Below, piece after piece: positions 1-7,885 of a stretch of 16,088 nucleotides of DNA. This stretch comes from Acidobacteriota bacterium (GTDB lineage Bacteria > Acidobacteriota > Terriglobia > Terriglobales > Acidobacteriaceae): contig JAKABE010000034.1 in NCBI GenBank assembly GCA_021801945.1, positions 1-16,088 on the forward strand, given 5' to 3'. Under the pieces are notes generated by a model, which had not been told where the DNA came from, ran no database searches, and saw nothing but the letters and a program-made list of their open reading frames with translations. A program made the translations under genes and the position numbers. Positions within the stretch are counted from its first letter, which is position 1; the number at the start of each line of letters is the position of its first letter.

Positions 1-1
1 G

Positions 2-1618
2 CAGTTGCAAGGCGCCTCCACACCCGCCCATCGCCGTCTCATCTTCGAGGAGCTTTTCTTTCTGGAACTGGGCCTGGAACTCAAGCGCCGCCGCATGAAG
101 CAACGCCCTGGCATAGCCTTTGCCACCAACGAAAAAGCCCGTGAAGCTATCCGCGAGGTGCTTCCCTTTCATCCCACGGCGGCACAGAAGCGTGCCTTGG
201 GTGAGATCGCCGCCGACATGCGCGCGCCCACGCCCATGCGCCGGCTTCTTCAGGGCGACGTGGGCTCCGGCAAGACGATCGTCGCCTTCCAGGCCATGCT
301 GGTGGCCATGGAGAACGGCTACCAGGCCGCCCTTATGGCGCCCACTGAGATTCTCGCCGTCCAGCATTTTCTCGCCGTCCGCAAGCTCCTGGAGCGCTCC
401 AGCCGCAAGCCGCGCATCGTCCTCCTCACCGGCTCGCTCGACGAGAGCCGCAAGCGGGCCAACCGCGGCCTCATCAATCGCGGCGAGGCGCAGCTCATCA
501 TCGGCACCCACGCGCTTATCGAGGAGAAGGTCGAGTTTGACCGCCTGGGCCTTGTCGTTGTGGACGAGCAGCACCGCTTCGGCGTCATGCAACGCTTCAA
601 GCTGATGAAGAAGCCCGGCCAGGCCGAGCCCGACGTTCTGGTCATGACCGCAACGCCCATCCCGCGCACGCTGGCGCTCTCGCTCTACGGCGATCTCGAC
701 CTGAGCGTCCTCGATGAGCTGCCGCCCGGCCGGACGCCCATCGTCACCCGCCGCGTCCCCGGAGAGACCGCCGCGGAAGTTTGGGAGTTTGTGCGCAAAC
801 ATGTGGCGCAGGGCCGCCAAGCTTACATCGTCTATCCGGTGATTGAAGGAACGAAGGACGACCAGCCCGAACTCGACTTTTCTCACGACCCCGAGGACGG
901 AATCGCGCCGCCGATTCCGGCGCAAAAGAAACCTGCCCGCAAAGGAAAAGCGGCGGAGCTGTTTCCCGGCGCGACGCAACAAGCCCGCTCGACCGCAAAA
1001 TCCGGCTTGAAGTCCGCGGTTGCAATGTACGAAGTCTTGCGCACTGGCCCCTTCGCCAGCCTGCGCGTCGGATTGCTCCACGGCCGTCTCGACGCCGACG
1101 ACAAGGACGTGATCATGCGCCGCTTCCAGCGCGGCGAAATCGATGTGCTGGTGGCCACCACGGTCATCGAGGTTGGGGTCGATGTTCCCAATGCTACCGT
1201 GATGGTTGTCGAGCATGCGGAACGCTTCGGCCTCGCCCAGTTGCATCAGTTGCGCGGCCGGGTAGGCCGCGGCGCCGCTAAGAGCTACTGCATTCTCATC
1301 ACGGGCGACCACGTCTCCCCGCTCGGCGAAGAGCGCCTGAACGCCATGGTGCGCACCCAGGACGGCTTCGAGCTAGCCGAACTGGATCTCTCCCTGCGCG
1401 GCCCCGGCGAGTTCTTCGGGACCCGCCAAGCCGGCCTGCCGGAGTTTCGTGTGGCCAACCTCGTTCGCGACCGCCAGTTGCTGGAGCTGGCCAAACTAGA
1501 AGCAGCGCGCTTCGCCGCCGAGTCGGGCAGTGAAGCCACAGAAGCTGAGCGCCTCCGCGTGCGGGAGCGGCTTAAGGACACCTGGCAGCGACGCTACGGA
1601 TTGGTCGAGGCCGGTTGA
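2..1618 (+). CDS. recG: ATP-dependent DNA helicase RecG, C-terminal part (5' end outside window)
   Basis: RecG remodels stalled replication forks and Holliday junctions by ATP-driven translocation on duplex DNA. The reading frame is open from base 2, so the wedge (OB-fold) domain lies upstream of the window; about 537 residues remain of a protein usually near 700-800. Counting from the TTG at base 5, the motifs are Walker A GDVGSGKT (84-91), motif II DEQH (187-190), motif III TATPIPRT (215-222), motif VI QLRGRVGRG (415-423) and the RecG-typical GEFFGTRQAG (468-477). A charged, Pro/Lys-rich insertion lies at about 281-341, between the two helicase lobes and ahead of the LHGRLD motif; most RecG proteins are shorter there. 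The gene ends at TGA 1616-1618 and converges on the minus-strand gene ending at 1660. All catalytic motifs look intact. Identity is near certain. Confidence 0.97.
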   Translation, partial: QLQGASTPAHRRLIFEELFFLELGLELKRRRMKQRPGIAFATNEKAREAIREVLPFHPTAAQKRALGEIAADMRAPTPMRRLLQGDVGSGKTIVAFQAMLVAMENGYQAALMAPTEILAVQHFLAVRKLLERSSRKPRIVLLTGSLDESRKRANRGLINRGEAQLIIGTHALIEEKVEFDRLGLVVVDEQHRFGVMQRFKLMKKPGQAEPDVLVMTATPIPRTLALSLYGDLDLSVLDELPPGRTPIVTRRVPGETAAEVWEFVRKHVAQGRQAYIVYPVIEGTKDDQPELDFSHDPEDGIAPPIPAQKKPARKGKAAELFPGATQQARSTAKSGLKSAVAMYEVLRTGPFASLRVGLLHGRLDADDKDVIMRRFQRGEIDVLVATTVIEVGVDVPNATVMVVEHAERFGLAQLHQLRGRVGRGAAKSYCILITGDHVSPLGEERLNAMVRTQDGFELAELDLSLRGPGEFFGTRQAGLPEFRVANLVRDRQLLELAKLEAARFAAESGSEATEAERLRVRERLKDTWQRRYGLVEAG

Positions 1619-1659
1619 GGCCGGTCTTGCTCCACCCTGTGGAAATGCTACCGGCTTTC

Positions 1660-2028
1660 CTACACCGTCAAGGCCGATGGCGGTGCGCTCGACATCGCTT
1701 CCACCGGAAAGGTTTGGATCTCCAATTCGATGCTGGCAATGTCTCTGCCGCAATCCTCCGGGTGGCTGCGCGTGCACTGGCAGAGCTCAGTAAAGCGGAT
1801 ATGCCCGCTCTGGCTCAGTTCCAACCCTGCCGCAATTAAGATGCTGTAAATATCCACGCAGGTCTGCCGTTCAAACTCAAAGAGCATGCTCACCATCCCT
1901 GTGTCGCTGGCCCCGCGGCTCAAAACCCATCCGCCGCAGCCAAGGATTCCCCCGGTGAGAGATTGCACCAGCCGCGCCGGCTCCTCGGCGGAAACTGCCT
2001 TCAGCTGCATTACCCACGATGGAGTCAT
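1660..2028 (-). CDS. Small conserved-looking hypothetical protein (122 aa)
   Basis: I do not recognise a named family. The ATG at 2028-2026 follows a GAGGGG Shine-Dalgarno-like stretch 5-6 bases upstream, which supports a real start. The 122-residue product is soluble, with no signal peptide or membrane span. It has a compact Gly-rich N-terminal half (about 23-45, containing GGILGCGGWVLSRGAS), a segment with several Cys residues (CVDIYS, CQCTRSHPEDC) and a Ser/Pro-rich tail. The alternation of hydrophobic and polar residues in the first 90 residues looks like a folded domain, unlike the opposite-strand frames. It converges on recG with a gap of only 41 bases. It may be a lineage-specific cytosolic protein; no function can be assigned. 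The Cys cluster could bind metal, but the spacing fits no motif I know. Confidence 0.62.
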   Translation of the reverse strand: MTPSWVMQLKAVSAEEPARLVQSLTGGILGCGGWVLSRGASDTGMVSMLFEFERQTCVDIYSILIAAGLELSQSGHIRFTELCQCTRSHPEDCGRDIASIELEIQTFPVEAMSSAPPSALTV

Positions 2029-2037
2029 TTCCGCCCC

Positions 2038-2241
2038 TCACTGACTTCCCAGCATCCTCTGCTTCACAAAACTGTTATCGGAAGCGCCCCCGGTGAAGAT
2101 AACGGCTGCTCCGGAGTCGAACGCTGTTTGACCGGCTTTGAAACAGGATGCATTCTGGACCGGCAGTACTTTGCAGTCAGGGGTAATTGGAGGGTTGGCC
2201 GGTACAGTACAATCATCGGCGGCAATCAGAAATAGCAGCAC
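2038..2241 (-). CDS. Possible short hypothetical ORF (67 aa, GTG start)
   Basis: This reading frame lies just upstream of the 122-aa gene on the same strand; its TGA (2040-2038) falls 9 bases before that gene's ATG. It opens with a hydrophobic stretch (VLLFLIAAD) and later contains CTVPANPPITPDC, which could be an exported or lipoprotein-like N-terminus. The GTG at 2241 has no clear ribosome binding site, and the frame stays open upstream only to a TGA about 14 codons earlier, with no ATG. It could instead be a remnant or a chance frame in the recG-acpS spacer. Little supports it beyond position and strand. Confidence 0.22.
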   Translation of the reverse strand: MLLFLIAADDCTVPANPPITPDCKVLPVQNASCFKAGQTAFDSGAAVIFTGGASDNSFVKQRMLGSQ

Positions 2242-2291
2242 CGCGTTCTGCCAGCGGCGGAAAAGCCAAATGTTGTAGCTTGGTAGTCAGG

Positions 2292-2675
2292 ATGATTGTC
2301 GGATCCGGTATCGATTTGGTCGAGATAGAGCGCATTCAGCACGCCATCAATCGCTACGGCACACGATTCCTCGACCGCGTTTACACCGGCGCCGAACAGG
2401 CCTATTGCCTGAGTAAGCGCAACTCAGCAGAAAGCCTAGCCGCCCGCTTCGCAGCCAAAGAGGCAGCCGCTAAGGCCTTGGGAACAGGCATCAGCAATGG
2501 TATAAGCTGGCTGGAGATCGAGGTCGTCAGAGAATTAAGTGGAAGACCCAGCCTGCGCTTCCAAGGACGCGCGGCGCAACGCGCCTTCCATCTGGGTGCG
2601 ACTCTCGCCTCGCTTTCTCTCTCACATACGGCGTCCTTGGCCGTGGCTAGCGTCGTGCTTGAAAATGGAATTTAA
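2292..2675 (+). CDS. acpS: Holo-[acyl-carrier-protein] synthase
   Basis: AcpS transfers the 4'-phosphopantetheine arm of coenzyme A to a serine of apo-acyl carrier protein, activating it for fatty acid synthesis in the cytosol. The 127-residue product has the usual length for a trimeric AcpS. The N-terminus MIVGSGIDLVEIERI carries the Mg2+-binding Asp (D8). RFAAKEAAAKALGTGI (52-67) carries the second metal ligand (E57) and the CoA-contacting Lys. The C-terminal SLSHT (109-113) is also typical. The ATG at 2292 is chosen because the family N-terminus begins right there. An upstream in-frame start near 2187 would add 35 residues unlike AcpS. The ribosome binding site is weak (AGTCAGG directly before ATG). 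The MlaD-like gene follows 59 bases downstream on the same strand, so cotranscription is possible. Confidence 0.95.
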   Translation: MIVGSGIDLVEIERIQHAINRYGTRFLDRVYTGAEQAYCLSKRNSAESLAARFAAKEAAAKALGTGISNGISWLEIEVVRELSGRPSLRFQGRAAQRAFHLGATLASLSLSHTASLAVASVVLENGI

Positions 2676-2734
2676 ACCCACGGCTTCTGTTATCCTCAAG
2701 GCGTCAGCCGGCTAAATTTCGTGCGAGGAGTCAA

Positions 2735-3811
2735 GTGCCGAGCCGTAAAGATATTCAGTGGTCGCAACTGAGAGTGGGAGCATTGGTCTTGATGGGCATG
2801 GCTGTGCTCATCGGCCTTATCTTCCTCATGTCCGGCTCCACGGGCGGCCTGTTTGCGCGCAAGATTACCCTCCTCTGCTACTTTGACAACGCCTCGGGTT
2901 TGAAACAAGGTGCCCCCGTCACCCTTGAAGGTGTAACCATCGGCAACGTTGCTCATATCCGAGTGGTCCCAGGACATAATCCGAACCCGGTCGAGGTCAT
3001 CATGCGCATAGGCGGCGAGTACCTTGGCGGGCTACACGTAGATTCGACCGCCACCATCACTCAAGCCGGCGTCCTTGGCGACAGTTTTGTCGATATTGAC
3101 TCGACGCACGCTACCGGTCCCCCTCCGGTTGACGGTACGGTGCTGGCTTCCACAGGTGCACCCAACATTCAGGATCTGGTGAGTACCAGCGAGGCCGGCC
3201 TCAAGCAAATAAACTCCCTCATGAGCAAGGCGCAAGTCCTCGTCAGCACACTCAACAGCGAGCGCGGCATGATCGGTCGCTTAATCAACGATCCTACGGA
3301 AGCCAGAAAATTTGCCGAGTTGACTGACAATCTCGACGCCATCACCAGCAACGTGCGCGAGGGCAAGGGTACGCTCGGCAAGTTGATGACTGACGACACA
3401 CTCTACAACCGGTTCAATTCGACAGTCGCGAAACTCAACGACGTGGCTACGGCACTCGACGAGGGCAAAGGAACCGCGGGCAAGCTGCTCCACGACGACT
3501 CGCTCTATAACCACCTGAATGCCGCTGCCGCCAATGCCAATCAGTTGATGGCCCAAATTAACGCCGGCAACGGCTCTCTGGGCAAGCTGGCGAAAGATCC
3601 CCTCTTCGCACAGAAGCTTGACGATACCGTCACAACTCTGGACTCGCTCCTCAAAGATGTCAGCGCAGGCCAAGGCTCGTTGGGCCAACTGGTCAAGAAC
3701 CGCGCCCTCTACGATCACACCGACCAAACCATGCGGCAGGCACGACAGCTGCTACAGGGAATGCGTGAGAACCCCAAGAAATACCTGGTCATCCGTTTGA
3801 AGTTGTTCTAG
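2735..3811 (+). CDS. MCE/MlaD-family lipid-transport protein with five C-terminal 34-residue repeats
   Basis: MlaD/MCE proteins form membrane-anchored hexameric rings that carry phospholipids across the periplasm, normally with an MlaE permease and MlaF ATPase; neither partner is next to this gene. The GTG start at 2735 has a GAGGAG site four bases upstream. A short basic N-terminus is followed by one membrane anchor (about 15-34). The MCE domain covers about 42-124 (GLKQGAPVTLEGVTIGNVAHI and GVLGDSFVDI are the typical parts). A helical linker follows, then five tandem 34-residue units (177-346) of the form x-G-(T/S)-L-G-K-L-x-x-D-x-x-L-Y, and a basic LVIRLKLF end. Length is 358. The repeats should extend the helical needle or coiled-coil tail. 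Family assignment is firm; the exact substrate is unknown, so no gene symbol is given. Confidence 0.9.
   Translation: MPSRKDIQWSQLRVGALVLMGMAVLIGLIFLMSGSTGGLFARKITLLCYFDNASGLKQGAPVTLEGVTIGNVAHIRVVPGHNPNPVEVIMRIGGEYLGGLHVDSTATITQAGVLGDSFVDIDSTHATGPPPVDGTVLASTGAPNIQDLVSTSEAGLKQINSLMSKAQVLVSTLNSERGMIGRLINDPTEARKFAELTDNLDAITSNVREGKGTLGKLMTDDTLYNRFNSTVAKLNDVATALDEGKGTAGKLLHDDSLYNHLNAAAANANQLMAQINAGNGSLGKLAKDPLFAQKLDDTVTTLDSLLKDVSAGQGSLGQLVKNRALYDHTDQTMRQARQLLQGMRENPKKYLVIRLKLF
3263..3772 (+). repeat. Five tandem 102-bp (34-codon) in-gene repeats
   Basis: Residues 177-210, 211-244, 245-278, 279-312 and 313-346 of the MlaD-like protein align without gaps as five 34-residue units. Each begins with a variant of KGTLGKL and has a hydrophobic Leu/Tyr pair near unit position 13-14. 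DNA identity between units is modest, so they are old protein repeats and not a recent tandem duplication. Confidence 0.9.
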
Positions 3812-3821
3812 CGCAAACCCT

Positions 3822-4207
3822 ATCACGGATCAGGGCCATCAGCCGGAACGGTTCTTCCACGGCTACTACGACAGCTACTGCTACGTGCCCTTGTACATCT
3901 TCGCCGGAGATCAACTTGTATGCGCCCACCGCCCCGTCCAACATGGACGGGGCGGTGGGCGCATTGGATGAGGTCAAGCGCATCGTGGCCCAGTTGCGCG
4001 CCCGGCGGCCAAAGGTGCGCATCGTGGTGCGCGGCAACTCGGCCTTCTGCCGCGAGGAACTGATGGCCTGGCGCGAAGCCGACGAGAACCAGGTGAACTT
4101 CCTGTTTGGACTGGCACGCAATTGCCGGCTTCAGAAGATCACTGGCCGGCAGATGCATGAGGCCAAGCTGCTGCACGCCGAGACGGGCAAAGCGGCGCGT
4201 GTGGCTG
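3822..4207 (+). pseudogene. IS1380-family transposase, internal fragment, frameshifted
   Basis: Only the middle of a DDE transposase remains (about 130 codons of roughly 450). The first part (from 3828) reads FFHGYYDSYCYVPLYIFAGDQL in one frame. After a shift near 3930 the next frame reads PSNMDGAVGALDEVKRIV, then VRIVVRGNSAFCREELMAW and FGLARNCRL, ending with QMHEAKLLHAETGKAARV. These are strings I recognise from IS1380-type transposases. The usual RGDSGF aspartate is Asn here (RGNSAF), so a catalytic residue is lost as well as both ends of the gene. The fragment starts about 10 bases after the MlaD-like stop codon. No terminal inverted repeats were found, so the ends of the element are gone. 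It cannot encode an active enzyme. Confidence 0.82.
3920..3964. repeat. Perfect 21-bp inverted repeat with 3-base loop
   Basis: Bases 3920-3940 are the exact reverse complement of 3944-3964, separated by ACA. The arms are very GC-rich (core GCCCACCGCCCCGTCC). The left arm covers the point where the transposase frame breaks. No T-run follows on either strand, so it does not look like an intrinsic terminator. Confidence 0.95.
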
Positions 4208-4571
4208 GAGATGCATTCCTTCTATCCGTGGAAGCATCTCTACGCCTGGGCCTTCGATGCACTGCGCTGCTGAGTGTCAGAGTCTACTCAAACAGACTTT
4301 TCCACTTCCGCCGCGAAAGGGACTGGCGGAGCTATGCATCAAATCCATCTTCGGCGCAAGCGCTGGACCGCCTCAAGGACAACTTCTCGTCAAGAATCTA
4401 CCCTCCTGGCCGGTTCCATCCTGCCGCTCACCGAAAAATCAACCCCTGTGAGAAATGGCGGCTAAGTCTACTTAGCTAGTCACGCTCGCAAATACATTTG
4501 GCGCTTTCCGTCCCCACCGCTGCTTTTCGGAAGAATCTACTTGTGCGTGATCACGCGGGCGACCCCGCCGC
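4208..4571. other. Gene-free stretch after the IS1380 remnant
   Basis: I see no convincing gene here. Immediately after the transposase similarity ends, another frame reads HSFYPWKHLYAWAFDALRC and stops at a TGA; this could be the tail of a second destroyed gene, but I cannot name it. Further downstream the three plus frames carry only short Ser/Arg/Pro-rich translations typical of noncoding GC-rich DNA. A 12-bp palindrome GCGTGATCACGC lies at 4545-4556, 16 bases beyond the end of the minus-strand permease, with no T-run beside it. Confidence 0.6.
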
Positions 4572-6074
4572 TCACCGCCGCACCTGTGCATCCTGTTCTT
4601 TGACCGTACCGACAGCCAGGGCGCGCTGCACGGCGCTGTGTTTGCGGCTATAGGTGAAATAGATGATCTGCCCCACGATCAGCCACGATCCAAATCCGAT
4701 CCATGCCGGCGCATCGAGCGATAGCATCAACGCCAACGACACAATCATGCCGCAGATGGGCACCACCGGCACCCAGGGCGTGCGGAACGGCCGATGCAAA
4801 TCTGGCTGCCGCACCCTCAGGATCCACACGCCAAGGCACACAATCGTGAAAGCTAGCAGAGTTCCCAAGCTCACTAACTCGCCCAGGAAGGCGATTGGGA
4901 AAAAAGCGGCCAGTAAGGCGACAAAAATTCCCACGACGACGGACGTGATGTAGGGGGTGCGGAATCGCGGATGAATCTTGCACGCCCATTCCCAGAACAG
5001 TCCGTCGTGTGCCATTGTGTAAAGCACACGGGACTGGCCGAGTAGCATCACCAGCATCACAGATGCCAATCCTGCTATCGCCCCTACGTCAATCAGCCAC
5101 ACGCCCCATTTCACGCCGATGGCCGCCGCTCCATCGGCTACCGGCGCCGCGACATTCAGCGTGGTATAAGGCTTCAGCCCGGTTAACAAGCCGGAGACAA
5201 TGATGTAAAGAACAGTGCAGATGATCAGAGAACCCAGGATGCCGAAGGGTAGGTCTCGCTGCGGATTCCTTGCTTCCTGTGCGGCCGTGGAAACCGCGTC
5301 GAAGCCGATGTAGGCAAAGAAGACCACCCCTGCGGCGCGCATGATACCCGACCAGCCAAACTGTCCGAAGTGCCCCAAGTTTTCGGGGATGAACGGATGC
5401 CAGTTGACGACCATATGGCGCCAGTGGCCGAAGGCAAAGATCACAGCCAGGCCGATAAAAATGAATAGGACCGATACCTTCACCATGACGGCGGCACTGT
5501 TGAAGTTGGCTGACTCGCGCACACCCACCACCAGGATGATGGTGATGACGACGATGGCCAACAAAGCAAAAAGGTCAACGTGCGCCGAGAACGCGTGCCC
5601 GAACAGAGGGAACGAAACCGCGGGCGTGGGGTTGAACGGTAGCTTCAGTCCGAAAGAGCCCAGCAGGTTGGTGACGTAGCCGCTCCAGCCCACGGCCACC
5701 GTAGCTGCTCCGAAGGCATATTCAAGCACCAGCGCCCAACCGATGATCCAGGCCACCAGTTCGCCCATGGTGGCATAGCCGTATGTGTAGGCGCTGCCGG
5801 CGATGGGGATCATGGATGCAAACTCGGAGTAACACAAGCCTGCAAAGATGCAACCCACGCCTGCAATCACAAACGAAAGCACGATCGCTGGGCCCGCAAA
5901 CTGGGCGGCCGCGGTGCCGGTGAGAACGAAGATGCCGGCGCCGATGATGGCGCCGATGCCCAATGTGATCAGATTGATGGGGCCCAGGGCGCGCTTGAGT
6001 GAGTGCTCGTGTATCTCGGCGGCTTCCGCCAGAATGGTGTTGATTGGCTTGGTCGCTAACAGCTTAGTGGCCAT
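4572..6074 (-). CDS. APC-superfamily amino acid permease (cationic amino acid transporter type)
   Basis: The product is a polytopic inner-membrane transporter of about 500 residues with 12 or more predicted helices, probably moving amino acids by cation symport or exchange. The TM1 signature GAIIGAGIFVLTG is at 41-53. The long loop motif FFAYIGFDAVSTAAQEARNP (252-271), followed by QRDLP, is characteristic of the CAT/YfnA-like branch, as is the RTPWVPVVP segment near 431-439. I chose the ATG at 6074 (MATKLLATKP) because an AAGAGGGG site precedes it. An in-frame ATG five codons upstream (6089) has no such site, and that same GAGGGG would lie inside its coding sequence. The second permease lies 115 bases upstream on the same strand. 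Substrate cannot be told from sequence. Confidence 0.92.
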   Translation of the reverse strand: MATKLLATKPINTILAEAAEIHEHSLKRALGPINLITLGIGAIIGAGIFVLTGTAAAQFAGPAIVLSFVIAGVGCIFAGLCYSEFASMIPIAGSAYTYGYATMGELVAWIIGWALVLEYAFGAATVAVGWSGYVTNLLGSFGLKLPFNPTPAVSFPLFGHAFSAHVDLFALLAIVVITIILVVGVRESANFNSAAVMVKVSVLFIFIGLAVIFAFGHWRHMVVNWHPFIPENLGHFGQFGWSGIMRAAGVVFFAYIGFDAVSTAAQEARNPQRDLPFGILGSLIICTVLYIIVSGLLTGLKPYTTLNVAAPVADGAAAIGVKWGVWLIDVGAIAGLASVMLVMLLGQSRVLYTMAHDGLFWEWACKIHPRFRTPYITSVVVGIFVALLAAFFPIAFLGELVSLGTLLAFTIVCLGVWILRVRQPDLHRPFRTPWVPVVPICGMIVSLALMLSLDAPAWIGFGSWLIVGQIIYFTYSRKHSAVQRALAVGTVKEQDAQVRR

Positions 6075-6189
6075 GAACCCCTCTTCCATACGATTTCATG
6101 CGCGACTGGGTGCGAGCCACCCCGTTGTGGCGCCGGGAGTGTCTCTTGGTGGATGCGATGCAGGCCGGACGCAAGTGGCTCCCCCTTTG

Positions 6190-7785
6190 CTACCGGCCGG
6201 CGTCTGATTCTGCAAGGCCGCTGGCCGCCCTGTCGGCGAGGCTGCGCGACCAGAAAAGATATACCGGAATGCCCAGCAGCACCAGCACCAGGCCCGGCCA
6301 CGTGTACTGGGGCTTGTATCGCAATAATACGACACAGATCCAGACGGCCATGGCGATGTAGAGCGCGGGCAGCAACGGATAGCCAAACGCTTTATAGGGC
6401 CGCGATGCATCGGGCTGCTTGAAGCGCAGTACAAAGAGGCCGGAGATGGTGAGGATATAAAAGACGAGCTCCGCGAAGATGATGTAGTCGAGCAATTGAA
6501 GGTAAGAGCCGGAGATGCACAGCAGTACCGTCCACACGCCCTGCACTAGAAGCCCCGCCATAGGCGTCTTGTAGCGCGGATGCAGCTTGCCCACGGATTT
6601 GAAGAAGAGGCCGTCGCCGCTCATGGCGTAGTAAACACGGGCCCCCGCCAGGGTCATCCCGTTGGCGCAGCCGAAGGTTGAGATGAGAATGGCGGCCGCC
6701 ATCAACTCCGCGCCGCCGTTGTGAAAGATCTGCCCTAGCACCGCCGTGGCCACGCGATCTTCCGTGGCGAATTGAATTCCACGCGCCATCGCCGTAATCC
6801 CGTACGGATTGCCGTGCAGAGGCAGGACCAGCAGGTAGCCCAGAGAGACCAGGAAGTAGACTGCCAGGACAAACCCGGTGCCCAGAGCCAGTGAAAGAGG
6901 CAGGTTACGCTTAGGATTCTTCACTTCGCTTGCCGTGAAGGTGACGTTATTCCAGGCATCGGCCGCGAACAGCGAGCCAACTTGGACTACGGCGAGAATC
7001 ACGAAAACATTTACAAGCGTGGTAGGTCCGCCCACGCCCACCTGTACCGGATGGAGCGAACTCCAGCCGCCATTGCGCCAGAATTGACTCAAGCCGGGAC
7101 CGAAGTTGGCCATCCAGGCAGTTGTGTTCACGCCCACCGTGCAGGCCAGCACTACAAGCGCAGTGAGCGACAACGCCTTGGCCGTGGTAAAGATGTTTTG
7201 GATCAGCGCTCCCAGCTTTACGCCAAAGACATTCACGGCGGTCAAAAGGACCACGATCGCGATGCCGGTAAGATTCGCAGTATTGACGCCAATCTCCATG
7301 TTGCCCACTACCATGGACCCCACGTGCAGCGCGGGCACATGAGCGATGTGCCAGAGCCAGTGGGTGGTAGAGACAGAGGGGATAAAAACCCCGAGAAATG
7401 TACCGAAGGCTACGGCAACGGCGGCGATCGTGCCCGTCTGGATGACGAGGAAAAGCGTCCAGCCAAAGAGAAATCCCCACAGCGGACCCAGCGATTCACG
7501 CAGGTAGACGTACTGGCCGCCGGCTCTGGGCATCATGGCGGCCAACTCGCCGTAGCTGAGCGCGCCAATCGTGGTCATGATGGCCGTGATGACCCAGGCA
7601 GCCAGGAAAAGCGCGGGCGAGCTTACATCGCGGGCGATGTCGGCATCGACGATATAGATGCCGGAGCCGATCATGGACCCGATCACAATCGCCGTGGAAC
7701 TAAAGAGGCCGAGCGACTGTTTCAACCGAGGCGGCTGAGCGGATGGAGGCGGTTCCGAAGTGGGAGTAAGGTCTAGGGTCTTCAC
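6190..7785 (-). CDS. APC-superfamily amino acid permease (LAT/SteT-like)
   Basis: This 531-residue inner-membrane transporter has about 12 helices. The N-terminal tail is Pro-rich and cytosolic. TM1 carries GSMIGSGIYIV (36-46), the helix-break motif of the APC fold, and SYGELAAMMPRAGGQYVYLRE follows in the TM2-TM3 region. The later part contains FTASEVKNPKRNLP and a DYIIFAELVFYILTISGLFVLR stretch typical of the L-type amino acid transporter branch. The start codon is GTG at 7785 with only a weak upstream purine stretch. It is a different subfamily from its neighbour at 4572-6074 (low similarity outside the shared fold), so the pair is not a recent duplication. thiE lies 100 bases upstream on the same strand; a shared transcript is possible but unproven. 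Confidence 0.92.
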   Translation of the reverse strand: MKTLDLTPTSEPPPSAQPPRLKQSLGLFSSTAIVIGSMIGSGIYIVDADIARDVSSPALFLAAWVITAIMTTIGALSYGELAAMMPRAGGQYVYLRESLGPLWGFLFGWTLFLVIQTGTIAAVAVAFGTFLGVFIPSVSTTHWLWHIAHVPALHVGSMVVGNMEIGVNTANLTGIAIVVLLTAVNVFGVKLGALIQNIFTTAKALSLTALVVLACTVGVNTTAWMANFGPGLSQFWRNGGWSSLHPVQVGVGGPTTLVNVFVILAVVQVGSLFAADAWNNVTFTASEVKNPKRNLPLSLALGTGFVLAVYFLVSLGYLLVLPLHGNPYGITAMARGIQFATEDRVATAVLGQIFHNGGAELMAAAILISTFGCANGMTLAGARVYYAMSGDGLFFKSVGKLHPRYKTPMAGLLVQGVWTVLLCISGSYLQLLDYIIFAELVFYILTISGLFVLRFKQPDASRPYKAFGYPLLPALYIAMAVWICVVLLRYKPQYTWPGLVLVLLGIPVYLFWSRSLADRAASGLAESDAGR

Positions 7786-7885
7786 TCAAGCGATTTCTAC
7801 CCTATTTTGCCGGGATTGTCTTTCTTTTTTTGAAGAGTCTCTCGATCTGAAAAGCCTCTCAAACTAGGACGGTCTCTCCATTCAA

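Noticed and set aside
3263..3772. Regularly spaced repeats as a possible CRISPR array
   Set aside because: The 102-bp period is a multiple of three, the units are diverged at the DNA level and conserved as protein; no spacer-repeat pattern.
3920..3964. Strong hairpin as a transcription terminator for the MlaD-like gene
   Set aside because: No T-run follows on either strand, and it lies inside the transposase remnant about 110 bases past the stop codon.
6982..7776. Long plus-strand open frame (264 codons) opposite the second permease
   Set aside because: The translation is rich in His, Arg, Gly and Asp with no domain, and the opposite strand encodes a clear APC transporter; it is a GC-rich shadow.
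4572..7785. Two permeases as a tandem duplication
   Set aside because: Their signature motifs belong to different APC branches and the sequences differ throughout; shared fold only.
7800..7885. T-rich stretch between thiE and the second permease as a terminator
   Set aside because: The T-run is on the plus strand while both genes are on the minus strand, and no stem precedes it in the right orientation.
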